In this document: positions 56,748 through 64,000 of the stretch, in pieces
How the letters are laid out: every line of letters starts with the position of its first letter
Position numbering within the stretch: the first letter of the stretch is position 1
Assembly: GCA_031429355.1 (NCBI GenBank)
Contig: JANOZM010000016.1
Location: 248,001-312,000 of the forward strand
DNA length: 64,000 nucleotides
Reading direction: 5' to 3'
DNA from: JANOZM01 sp031429355
Lineage (GTDB): Bacteria > Pseudomonadota > Gammaproteobacteria > Burkholderiales > Burkholderiaceae_E
Program-made: the position numbers and the translations under genes
Notes under the pieces: generated by a model
Seen by the model: the letters and a program-made list of their open reading frames with translations, nothing else
What the model was told of the DNA's origin: nothing
The model's database searches: none

Positions 56748-57731
56748 GTAATTGGCTTTTTTAAGCCACTGGACAAGGGCTTCGCGGGTCACGGCGACCA
56801 CCATCTCGAAGCCAGTTTCTACCGGCACGTAGGCAAACTCTAAGCTGGCAAAGGCTTGATCAAAATAGGGCGCCTCGTTGCCAATCTCTAGCAACAGCAA
56901 TCCATCAGCGTGTAAGTGTTCAGGCGCGTTGACTAGTATTTTTTTAATAACATCCATACCGTCGTGGCCGGCGGCTAGTGCGTTAGGTGGTTCGTGTAAA
57001 TATTCGCGCGGCAAATGACTAATCGAGTCGGCATTAACATAGGGCGGATTGCATAAAATCAAATTAAATTTATTACCCTTTAGCCCTTTAAACAAGTCCG
57101 ATTCGATCAACTTAATTTCGGAAGGTTTAATGTTGTGCAAAGTACAGTTTTCACGTGCTAAAGAAAGTGCCTCGGGGCTGATATCGGATGCCCAAATTTG
57201 CGCATTTGGCAGCGCTTGATGAGCAAAAATTGCGATGCTGCCACCGCCAGTACATAAGTCTAAAACGGACTCGATTGCTTCGTCATTAGCAATCCAAGGG
57301 CTAAGCTCGGGTGTTAACAACTCGACTAATAAACTACGCGGAACTAGAGCGCGTTCGTCACATAAAAAACGCTGTTCGTTAAACCAAATTTCTCCGGTAA
57401 CGTAGGCCAATGGACGGCGTTTTTGGCATCGTTCATTAATGCAATGCAACAAACGATAGCGCTCTTTAGTGGCAAGCTTTGCATCGATATGCCGTGTCAC
57501 GCCATCGGGCGGCAAATTTAAACAGCCGGAAACAAGCAAGCTAGCTTCTGCTGAAGCATCCAAATAGCCGTGACCAAAAAACACGCGATGGGCTATTAAT
57601 TGAGATTCGGTAAAGCGTAACCAGTCAGCGATGGTTTCAAATGATTCTACGGCCTCAACCGCGCTAAGATCGCCAATAGGATCATTGGCAACCAGTAAAG
57701 GCAAAGCATTGGGTGTAGGTGTATCGGTCAT
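56739..57731 (-). CDS. prmB: 50S ribosomal protein L3 glutamine methyltransferase PrmB
   Basis: A ~330-residue SAM methyltransferase: the helical N-terminal domain, RRPLAYVTGEIWFNEQRF, the SAM motif VLDLCTGGGSIAIFAH and the catalytic LILCNPPYVNADS followed by LPREYLHEPPNALAAG, which together distinguish PrmB from PrmC. It methylates a Gln of ribosomal protein L3. An upstream GTG at 57758 would add nine residues. It belongs to a run of co-oriented genes from dapC onward. Confidence 0.92.
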   Translation of the reverse strand: MTDTPTPNALPLLVANDPIGDLSAVEAVESFETIADWLRFTESQLIAHRVFFGHGYLDASAEASLLVSGCLNLPPDGVTRHIDAKLATKERYRLLHCINERCQKRRPLAYVTGEIWFNEQRFLCDERALVPRSLLVELLTPELSPWIANDEAIESVLDLCTGGGSIAIFAHQALPNAQIWASDISPEALSLARENCTLHNIKPSEIKLIESDLFKGLKGNKFNLILCNPPYVNADSISHLPREYLHEPPNALAAGHDGMDVIKKILVNAPEHLHADGLLLLEIGNEAPYFDQAFASLEFAYVPVETGFEMVVAVTREALVQWLKKANYTS

Positions 57732-57789
57732 TTCAAGCGCTGCATAAAAAGAAAACACAAAACTAAGCGAGTGCTTAGTACAAAAACCA

Positions 57790-58170
57790 TTAAAGTTTAG
57801 TCGGTGTTAATAACGAAGACCACAAGTCTGGGTTAAAGCCCACTAAAACGGTGTCGCCTACAGTTAAAACTGGGCGTTTCATAAGAGTCGGATTCAAAAC
57901 AATTGCGTGACCGGCGCTAGTTTGATCAACTACGGCTTTGCGTTCGTCTTCGGGCAATTGCCGCCATGTTGTACCGCGTTTATTCAGTAGGGTATCCCAC
58001 GGTAAATGCTTAAACCACTGATCTAAATGTAACTGAGTAAGGCCGTCGGCTCGCACATCGTGAAAATGAAAATTTTGTTGGTGCGCGTTCAGCCAAGACT
58101 TCGCTTTGCGGCATTGATCGCAATTACTAATTCCGTAAATCGTGATGGCTGAACTGGCTGCGGCAGGCAT
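57790..58170 (-). CDS. ArsC/Spx-like thioredoxin-fold protein
   Basis: A 126-residue protein with ITIYGISNCDQCRKAKSWLNAH (CxxC near residues 16-19), LNKRGTTWRQLPEDER and NPTLMKRPVLTVGDTVLVGF, the ArsC/Spx/YffB group. In Burkholderiales such a gene is common next to dapD and prmB and is usually named arsenate reductase-like, but YffB-type proteins use glutathione and are not arsenate reductases. I start it at 58170, directly after the pilU stop, rather than at 58233 inside pilU. Confidence 0.87.
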   Translation of the reverse strand: MPAAASSAITIYGISNCDQCRKAKSWLNAHQQNFHFHDVRADGLTQLHLDQWFKHLPWDTLLNKRGTTWRQLPEDERKAVVDQTSAGHAIVLNPTLMKRPVLTVGDTVLVGFNPDLWSSLLTPTKL

Positions 58171-58171
58171 G

Positions 58172-59344
58172 TTAAATGTTGAGTAAAAATTCTGAGAAAG
58201 TGGCCGTATCAGGTTTTGCAGCTGGCTCAACACCGACTTTAGTCGCGACGCTTGGCGGAGCTGCAGTAGTGCCGACCGATTTTGCTTCGGCTTGATTTTC
58301 TAGCAGCCACTGTAAATTGGTTGCAGAATCCGCGTTGGCAAGAGCGTCCTCGCGTGTGATTAAGTTCTCGCGAACTAAACGTACGAGCGATTGGTCAAAG
58401 GTTTGCGAGCCTTGGGCCAGACTTTTTTCCATCGCGTCTTTAATTTCACCAATACGCGCTTGCTCGATTAACTCGGCAATATGGCTACTATTTAGCAACA
58501 GCTCTACTGCTGGAACACGGCCACCGCTTACAGACCGTACCAATCGTTGGCTGACCACGCAACGCAACGAAGTCGCTAAGTCTGCGAGTAACGCGCGGCG
58601 ATTGTCTGGAGGGTAAAAACTAATCACACGATTCATGGCGTGGTAACTATTGTTGGCATGCAAAGTCGACAAAACGAGGTGACCCGATTGCGCGTAGGCA
58701 AGGGCGGCGGTCATTGTTTCGGCATCGCGAATTTCACCAATTAGCAAGACGTCTGGCGCTTGGCGCATCGCATTTTTTAGGGCGATATGCAAACTGTCAG
58801 TGTCGGTACCAATTTCTCGTTGATTGATAATCGAACGCTTGTTTTTATAAATAAATTCGATGGGATCTTCCATCGTTAAGATATGGCCGCTTTTGCGTTC
58901 GTTACGATAATCTAACATCGAGGCGAGCGTGGTCGATTTACCAGAGCCCGTGGCGCCAACAACCATTACCAAGCCACGCTTATCCATGATCACTTCGGTA
59001 AGCACATCGGGCAGGCTTAGGGTCTCAAACGCCGGAATATCGCCAGGAATAAAACGCACTACAGCGGCGGGGGAGCCGCGTTGTTGCATGACGCTAATTC
59101 GAAAACTACCAACGCCGCGTAAGCCGTAAGCGACGTTGAGTTCGCGCTTTTGCTCAAATTGAGCCCAAGTCGCCTCATCAATAATTTCACGCAACAGGGT
59201 TTTTATTGTGTCGGGAATCATTTTTTGACTGCCAACAGGAATAGAAACTCCGTTGATTTTTAAGTGAACAGGTGAACCGGGGGCAATAAAAAGATCGGAT
59301 GCTTTCTTTTCTGCCATTAGTTGCAAAAGACGATCCATCGCCAT
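58172..59344 (-). CDS. pilU: Type IV pilus retraction ATPase PilU-like
   Basis: A 390-residue PilT-family secretion ATPase: MDRLLQLMAEKKASDLFIAPG at the N-terminus, Walker A VVGATGSGKSTTLASML, the Asp box with ILTMEDPIEFIY, Walker B QAPDVLLIGEIRDAETM and the His box SGHLVLSTLHANNS. The C-terminal tail after residue ~340 is longer and low-complexity, which fits PilU rather than PilT. It powers pilus retraction and twitching. It starts 2 bp after dapD and lies in the dap operon. Confidence 0.9.
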   Translation of the reverse strand: MAMDRLLQLMAEKKASDLFIAPGSPVHLKINGVSIPVGSQKMIPDTIKTLLREIIDEATWAQFEQKRELNVAYGLRGVGSFRISVMQQRGSPAAVVRFIPGDIPAFETLSLPDVLTEVIMDKRGLVMVVGATGSGKSTTLASMLDYRNERKSGHILTMEDPIEFIYKNKRSIINQREIGTDTDSLHIALKNAMRQAPDVLLIGEIRDAETMTAALAYAQSGHLVLSTLHANNSYHAMNRVISFYPPDNRRALLADLATSLRCVVSQRLVRSVSGGRVPAVELLLNSSHIAELIEQARIGEIKDAMEKSLAQGSQTFDQSLVRLVRENLITREDALANADSATNLQWLLENQAEAKSVGTTAAPPSVATKVGVEPAAKPDTATFSEFLLNI

Positions 59345-59346
59345 AA

Positions 59347-60168
59347 TTAGTCGCCGCGTAAAAGTTCGTTAATACCGGTTTTAGCGCGGGTTTGTGCATC
59401 AACCCGTTTCACAATCACAGCGCAAGCCAGTTGTACTTTACCGTCGCTAGAAGGCAGGGTTCCCGGAACGACAACTGAACCGGATGGAACCCGACCATAA
59501 CTAAATGTTCCAGCAGCGCGGTCGTAAATTTTGGTGCTTTGACCGATGAAAACACCCATTGATAAAACCGAGTTTTCTTCGATGATGACGCCCTCAACAA
59601 CTTCGGAACGGGCTCCGATAAAGCAATTGTCCTCAATAATGGTTGGGTTGGCTTGTAGGGGCTCGAGCACGCCGCCAATTCCAACACCACCAGACAGGTG
59701 TACGTTTTTACCAATTTGAGCACACGAACCAACCGTCGCCCAAGTGTCGACCATCGTGCCCGAATCAACATAAGCACCAATGTTAACAAACGAGGGCATC
59801 AGTACAACATTGGGGCCGATGTAAGAGCCACGGCGAGCAACTGCGGGCGGTACAACGCGGTATCCAGCGGCGGCAAACGCAGCGGCATCCATTCCTGCGA
59901 ACTTGCTAGGAACCTTGTCGTAAAAGCCCATGGCGCCTGAATCCATTGGCACGTTTTCAGCCATGCGAAAGCTTAAAAGTACGGCCTTTTTTAACCATTG
60001 ATGCGTAACCCAATCACCGCTCGATTTTTCCGCAACGCGTAAACGACCGGCATCAAGTTCGGCTAAAACATGCTCAACGGCATGACGAATTTCGTTTGAG
60101 GTGTTTTTGGGATTGAGTTGAGCGCGGTCTTCCCAAGCGCCTTCGATAATTTGTTGAAAGTTTGTCAT
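59347..60168 (-). CDS. dapD: 2,3,4,5-Tetrahydropyridine-2,6-dicarboxylate N-succinyltransferase DapD
   Basis: A 273-residue left-handed beta-helix acyltransferase: IIEGAWEDRAQLNPKNTS near the start, KAVLLSFRMAEN, then hexapeptide repeats (VVLMPSFVNIGAYVDSGTMV, GGVGIGGVLEPLQANPTIIE, EVVEGVIIEENSVLSMGVFIG) and VPSGSVVVPGTLPS. It succinylates tetrahydrodipicolinate in lysine and diaminopimelate synthesis. It is 53 bp downstream of dapC, the next enzyme of the same branch. Confidence 0.96.
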   Translation of the reverse strand: MTNFQQIIEGAWEDRAQLNPKNTSNEIRHAVEHVLAELDAGRLRVAEKSSGDWVTHQWLKKAVLLSFRMAENVPMDSGAMGFYDKVPSKFAGMDAAAFAAAGYRVVPPAVARRGSYIGPNVVLMPSFVNIGAYVDSGTMVDTWATVGSCAQIGKNVHLSGGVGIGGVLEPLQANPTIIEDNCFIGARSEVVEGVIIEENSVLSMGVFIGQSTKIYDRAAGTFSYGRVPSGSVVVPGTLPSSDGKVQLACAVIVKRVDAQTRAKTGINELLRGD

Positions 60169-60221
60169 TGTGTTTAGATTGTTCTGTTTTTGTAGTTTAC
60201 GAGGTGTTTAGTTCGGAGTTT

Positions 60222-61463
60222 TTATTGAGCTTTTTGGCAAAACGAAATAATTCGTTCAATGCCCAATTGACAGGTTTGCTGCGATTCTACGAGTGCCAAG
60301 CGGATATAGCCATTGCCTGGGTTAAAACCGTTATTTTCGCGGCTTAAGTAGCTACCCGGAAGGCTCAATACGTTGCTTTGCCGGTACAACTCTTGAACGA
60401 AAAGTTCGTCGCTGCTTAATTTAGTAGCAGCTTGGGTTGAAGCCAACGAAACTCGCAGGTCAGGAACCCTTAGCCAATAGTAAAAACCAGCGTCAGGCAT
60501 CGCGGTGGGTAAAACCGTATTTAGCCCGGGGTAGCTGGCTTTGTATTTAGCGGCATATTGCATACGATTTTCTAAAACATGCTGCTCGTCTTTCCAAGCG
60601 GCTGTGCTGGCGGCCTGAACCATAAGGCTCATGGCGCTGCCGTGGTAAGTGCGATACAACAAGAATTTTTTAAGAATTTCGGGATCGCCCGAAACAAAGC
60701 CGCTGCGTAAACCAGGTGCATTAGAACGTTTAGAAAGGCTGGTAAAGCTAACAATACGCTCCCAAGAACGACCTAACTGTTGGGCTGCTTGCAAAGCCCC
60801 TATAGGTGGGGCAGTGTGCCAAATTTCGCTGTAGCACTCGTCCGAAGCAATGACAAAGCCATATCGATCGGCCAGTTCAAAAACGGTTTTCCACTCGGCC
60901 AGTGGCATAACGCGACCGGTTGGGTTGCCGGGCGAGCAAACAAACAGCAGCTGGGTGCGTTTTAAAACATCGACCGGAATACTGTCCCAATTGCAGGCAA
61001 AGCCATTGGCTGGGTCCTGATCAAGATACCAAGCTTGGGCTCCGGACAGCAGCGCTGCACCCTCGTAAATTTGATAAAACGGGTTTGGGGACAAAACAAT
61101 AGGCGGGCCCGAAGTGTTTGCATCGCGATTAATAACAACTTGCGCCAAGCTAAACAAAGCTTCACGCGAGCCAAGGACCGGCAAAACATGTAGCTTTGGA
61201 TCAACATTGATTAGGCCGTAGCGTTGGGTAAGCCAAGCCGCAATTGCTTCACGCAAAGCCGGGCTTCCGGCGGTTGCTGGGTAAGAAGATAGCCCCGAAA
61301 AGTTGGCCTGCAATGCTTCTGTAATAACCGTAGGAGTTGCGTGCTTCGGTTCGCCTATCGATAAATTGACGGGCGTTAGTTGAGCATTAGATACAACTTG
61401 GCCCATTAAAGCGCCTAAACGCTCGAAAGGATAAGGATTAAGTTTACTTAAAAGTGGGTTCAA
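60222..61463 (-). CDS. dapC: Succinyldiaminopimelate transaminase DapC
   Basis: A 413-residue class I aminotransferase: VNLSIGEPKHATPTVI near the N-terminus, LFVCSPGNPTGRVM, SDECYSEIWH and the PLP lysine in SFTSLSKRSNAPGLRSGF. The final conserved Arg lies in GNGYIRLALVES. Adjacent to dapD, it fits DapC, which makes N-succinyl-LL-diaminopimelate. First gene of the dapC-dapD-pilU run. Confidence 0.94.
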   Translation of the reverse strand: MNPLLSKLNPYPFERLGALMGQVVSNAQLTPVNLSIGEPKHATPTVITEALQANFSGLSSYPATAGSPALREAIAAWLTQRYGLINVDPKLHVLPVLGSREALFSLAQVVINRDANTSGPPIVLSPNPFYQIYEGAALLSGAQAWYLDQDPANGFACNWDSIPVDVLKRTQLLFVCSPGNPTGRVMPLAEWKTVFELADRYGFVIASDECYSEIWHTAPPIGALQAAQQLGRSWERIVSFTSLSKRSNAPGLRSGFVSGDPEILKKFLLYRTYHGSAMSLMVQAASTAAWKDEQHVLENRMQYAAKYKASYPGLNTVLPTAMPDAGFYYWLRVPDLRVSLASTQAATKLSSDELFVQELYRQSNVLSLPGSYLSRENNGFNPGNGYIRLALVESQQTCQLGIERIISFCQKAQ

Positions 61464-61501
61464 GTGATTTCTAATAAATCGCGGTTAAGTTATTGTATTT
61501 A

Positions 61502-61924
61502 TTAAAAATCTACGGTTGCAGAACCTGTTGTTTGTGACGGGAAGCTCACGGTTTCTAAAGGCTTCCAACCTTTTTTACGATGTTCGACCACTACATTCGT
61601 AAAAATGCCACCACGCACATACCAACGAGCGATGACACGCATAAATCGGGGGTTCGTTACTTCAACCAATTCGTCTAAAATTTTGTTGGTAACTGCCTCA
61701 TGGAACGCACCTTCATTACGAAAGCTCCACATGTAGTTCTTTAAGCTTTTCAGCTCGACACAGTTTTTATCAGCCACATAGTCAACTTTGAAGTGAGCGA
61801 AATCAGGCTGGCCGGTTAAAGGGCACAAGCAAGTGAATTCCGGAATATCAAAGTGGATCAAGTAGTCGCGCTTAGGCGCTGGATTTGGAAACGAGTCGAG
61901 TTTTTTACTGGGCTTGGAAGGCAT
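61502..61924 (-). CDS. queF: NADPH-dependent 7-cyano-7-deazaguanine reductase QueF
   Basis: A 140-residue single-domain (type I) QueF: the active-site Cys and Asp in EFTCLCPLTGQPDFAHF, and CVELKSLKNYMWSFRNEGAFHE with the substrate-binding Glu. The C-terminus reads RYMRVIARWYVRGG-like (RFMRVIARWYVRGGI). It reduces preQ0 to preQ1 in queuosine synthesis. Other queuosine genes are not in this window. Confidence 0.94.
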   Translation of the reverse strand: MPSKPSKKLDSFPNPAPKRDYLIHFDIPEFTCLCPLTGQPDFAHFKVDYVADKNCVELKSLKNYMWSFRNEGAFHEAVTNKILDELVEVTNPRFMRVIARWYVRGGIFTNVVVEHRKKGWKPLETVSFPSQTTGSATVDF

Positions 61925-62213
61925 AAGTGTCGGGCGTTAAGTGATTGCAATAGGGCTAAATAGGAAAAATAAAAGTGCGATTTCTCGGGTGGTATTATAC
62001 GTTCGGTGGTGGCGTTGAGTTTGGGGTGGCTTTAAACCATCGTCGCAGGTCACGCCGCAGCAACGAAAGTATGCCGCGGCTGTTCTTAATAGTGCAACAC
62101 AGAAATGTTAGGCGATTTACTCGTTTAATCACTAAAAATTTATGGCGCAGCCGGTTTTGTGCTGGGCGCGTTTTTTTTCGCGTTTTTAATGCTTCTTTAT
62201 CGATAGGTTCATC
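61925..62213. other. Intergenic gap between queF and smc
   Basis: A 289-bp divergent gap. Short open frames in it read as Arg/Phe-rich shadows and have no support. No terminator or repeat was seen. The promoters of queF and smc must lie here. Confidence 0.6.
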
Positions 62214-64000
62214 GTGCGCCTGAAACAAATTAAGTTGGCTGGCTTTAAAAGCTTTGTTGATCCCACTTCATTCGAAGTGCCTAGTCAGTTAGTCGGCGTG
62301 GTAGGCCCTAACGGCTGCGGTAAGTCCAATATTATTGATGCTGTGCGTTGGGTGCTGGGCGAATCCCGAGCTTCCGAGCTTCGTGGCGAATCGATGCAAG
62401 ACGTTATTTTTAACGGTTCGGATCAACGCAAACCTTCTTCACGTGCCAGCGTTGAATTGGTGTTCGATAACGCCCTTGGTCGTGTTGGTGGAACTTGGGG
62501 TACGTACGCAGAAATCGCAGTTAAAAGAATATTAACGCGCGATGGTCAATCTATTTATTCGATTAATAATCAAGCGGTTCGCCGCAAAGATGTTCACGAT
62601 ATTTTTCTGGGTACCGGCTTGGGCCCACGTGCCTACGCGATTATTGGACAAGGCACCATTTCCCGCATTATCGAAGCGCGCCCCGAAGATTTGCGGATTT
62701 TTCTCGAAGAGGCCGCTGGCGTTTCGAAATACAAAGAACGCCGTCGCGAAACTGAAAATCGCTTAGCGGATACCCGTGAAAATTTAATCCGCGTTGACGA
62801 TATTTTGCGTGAATTAAATAACCAGCTGGACAAACTTGAGCGTCAAGCCCATGTAGCCCAGCAATTTAAAGAGTTTGAAGCCGATCGTGATCGTAAGCAA
62901 AAAATGCTGTGGTTGCTGCGCCGTGACGAAGCTTCTGCCGACCGGGATCGTTTACAAGCCCAAGTCGCCGCGGCGCAAACAGAACTCGAGCAAGCGACGA
63001 CCGAGTTGCGTAGCTTAGATACACAATTAGAAAGTGTGCGAGAAGCGCAATTTACGGCGGGCGATAAGTTACACAATCAACAAGCGCTTTACTACGAAAA
63101 AAACAGTACCGTTGCTCGCCTTGAGGCTGAGATTCGGATGGTGGTCGATTCACGTAACCAAGTGAACTCGCAATTAGCCATGTTTGCCTCGCAAACAGCC
63201 GATGCACAAGGTCGCCAGTCGTTTGCGCGCCAAGAAGTAGAGCAATTGGCGTCGCAATTAGAAGAAGCCGCAGAACGCGAAGAGCAGTTAACAGCAGAGT
63301 TAGAGCAGGCCGAATCCGAAATTGAACCGATAGAAGCCGGTGTTGCTAAAGCCGACGCTGAAGTCGAGGCGGCTCGTACCTTAGCAACTGAAGTCAGCAA
63401 AGCCATCGAAGTCAGTGCGGCTCGGCAATCGGCAGCCCGTCGCCAAATAGAATCCTTAAGTTTACGTTTAGACCGCGCGCGGCAAGAACGAAAACAAGTT
63501 GAAGTGCCCGAATCGACTGCAGTTGAACGTGCGGTAACGATTCGTGACTCTGCATTAAAAGATGAAGAGTTATCGCTGATAGCAATGAATGAAGCGGAAA
63601 CCAAATGGCGTGGCTTAGAAGTGCAGCGGACACCCGCGCAAGAAAGTTTGCGCGGATTGCAAACCAAAACAAGTCAAATTGAAGCCCGAATTAGCGCGTT
63701 AAAGCAATTGCAAGAACGTGCGCAGTCACAAGCTAAAGTTGTGCCTTGGTTGCAAAAACATGGGCTCGATAAATTGGGCCGCCTTTGGCAAAAAATGCAA
63801 ATCGAATCGGGCTGGGAAACTGCCGTCGAGTCGGTATTGCGTGATCGGGTCTCTGCTCTAGAAGTGGGTAGTTTAGATTTAATTAGCAAGCTTAGTGCCG
63901 ACGCACCACCGGGTAAGGCAACGTTTTACTCGGCAACTATCGAGGCTAAGCCGTCGGCTGCCTCAATAGAAAATTCGACTCCGTTGGCGAGGATGGTCCG
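62214..64000 (+). CDS. smc: Chromosome segregation protein SMC, N-terminal part; runs off the right edge
   Basis: Open from a GTG at 62214 to the window edge (595 codons seen). It begins MRLKQIKLAGFKSFVDPT, with Walker A VVGPNGCGKSNIIDAVRWVLG, the GLGPRAYAIIGQGTISRII segment (Q-loop region) and EEAAGVSKYKERRRETENRL. From residue ~165 a long coiled coil rich in Glu, Gln and Ala runs to about residue 500, and the hinge begins near VPWLQKHGLDKLGRLWQKM. SMC organises and separates chromosomes with ScpA and ScpB. The start codon GTG follows AGG by 8 bases. Confidence 0.96.
   Translation, partial: MRLKQIKLAGFKSFVDPTSFEVPSQLVGVVGPNGCGKSNIIDAVRWVLGESRASELRGESMQDVIFNGSDQRKPSSRASVELVFDNALGRVGGTWGTYAEIAVKRILTRDGQSIYSINNQAVRRKDVHDIFLGTGLGPRAYAIIGQGTISRIIEARPEDLRIFLEEAAGVSKYKERRRETENRLADTRENLIRVDDILRELNNQLDKLERQAHVAQQFKEFEADRDRKQKMLWLLRRDEASADRDRLQAQVAAAQTELEQATTELRSLDTQLESVREAQFTAGDKLHNQQALYYEKNSTVARLEAEIRMVVDSRNQVNSQLAMFASQTADAQGRQSFARQEVEQLASQLEEAAEREEQLTAELEQAESEIEPIEAGVAKADAEVEAARTLATEVSKAIEVSAARQSAARRQIESLSLRLDRARQERKQVEVPESTAVERAVTIRDSALKDEELSLIAMNEAETKWRGLEVQRTPAQESLRGLQTKTSQIEARISALKQLQERAQSQAKVVPWLQKHGLDKLGRLWQKMQIESGWETAVESVLRDRVSALEVGSLDLISKLSADAPPGKATFYSATIEAKPSAASIENSTPLARMV

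Noticed and set aside
61975..62228. Short frames of 77-82 codons between queF and smc
   Set aside because: Phe/Arg-rich shadows on both strands; the real gene here is smc from 62214.

Overview
The window is a chromosomal segment of a betaproteobacterium, almost certainly a low-GC member of Burkholderiales. The basis is gene order and content: tig-clpP-clpX-lon-hupB-tRNA-Val-tRNA-Asp-ppiD, tsaB-rimI-udg, lplT/alr-radA, hpnC-hpnD-hpnE, dapC-dapD-pilU-arsC-like-prmB, and queF next to smc. The genus cannot be fixed by reading alone. Most genes are housekeeping and tightly packed on both strands.

Layout. 1-8.1 kb: the 5' end of an ABC exporter gene, a secreted M15 peptidase, an FAD monooxygenase with a small partner, a renalase-like/GNAT fusion, alkB, a PIN toxin-antitoxin pair, rlmJ and a secreted protein. 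8.1-16.8 kb: a dienoyl-CoA isomerase, parE, a rubrerythrin/Fe-S/DUF3501 trio, an OmpR/EnvZ-type two-component system and a repeat-rich secreted protein. 16.8-26.3 kb: tsaB, rimI, type-4 uracil-DNA glycosylase, lplT, alr, radA, the three hpn genes that make squalene, and tRNA-Leu. 26.4-37.4 kb: the proteostasis block (trigger factor, ClpP, ClpX, Lon, HU, PpiD) with two good sigma-32-type promoters, two tRNAs, mnmH and a DUF1178 gene.

37.4-47.0 kb is the accessory region and the most interesting part. It holds a 1125-residue CHC2-zinc-finger/TOPRIM/P-loop replication-type protein, an intact tyrosine recombinase, and downstream of it about 730 bp of GC-rich, gene-free DNA packed with strong hairpins, one of which resembles an integron attC in layout. 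Divergent from the primase is a regulator-antitoxin-PIN toxin cassette. A second, diverged copy of this arrangement (primase reduced to its first ~22 recognisable codons, then regulator-antitoxin-PIN) lies 7.2 kb to the left. Each copy is followed by orphan coding fragments that share a 14-bp direct repeat. I read this as two related integrative elements side by side, the left one mostly deleted. I cannot name the family.

47.0-64.0 kb returns to core genes: two glutathione S-transferases, an acyl-CoA dehydrogenase with an APH-type kinase, a DMT transporter, crotonase and 3-hydroxyacyl-CoA dehydrogenase, an ABC-F protein, prmB, an ArsC/Spx-like protein, pilU, dapD, dapC, queF and the 5' half of smc.

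A genome-style signature recurs throughout: imperfect tandem arrays of 14-15 bp units occupy many gene junctions and several run straight through stop codons (ppiD, both beta-oxidation genes, prmB).
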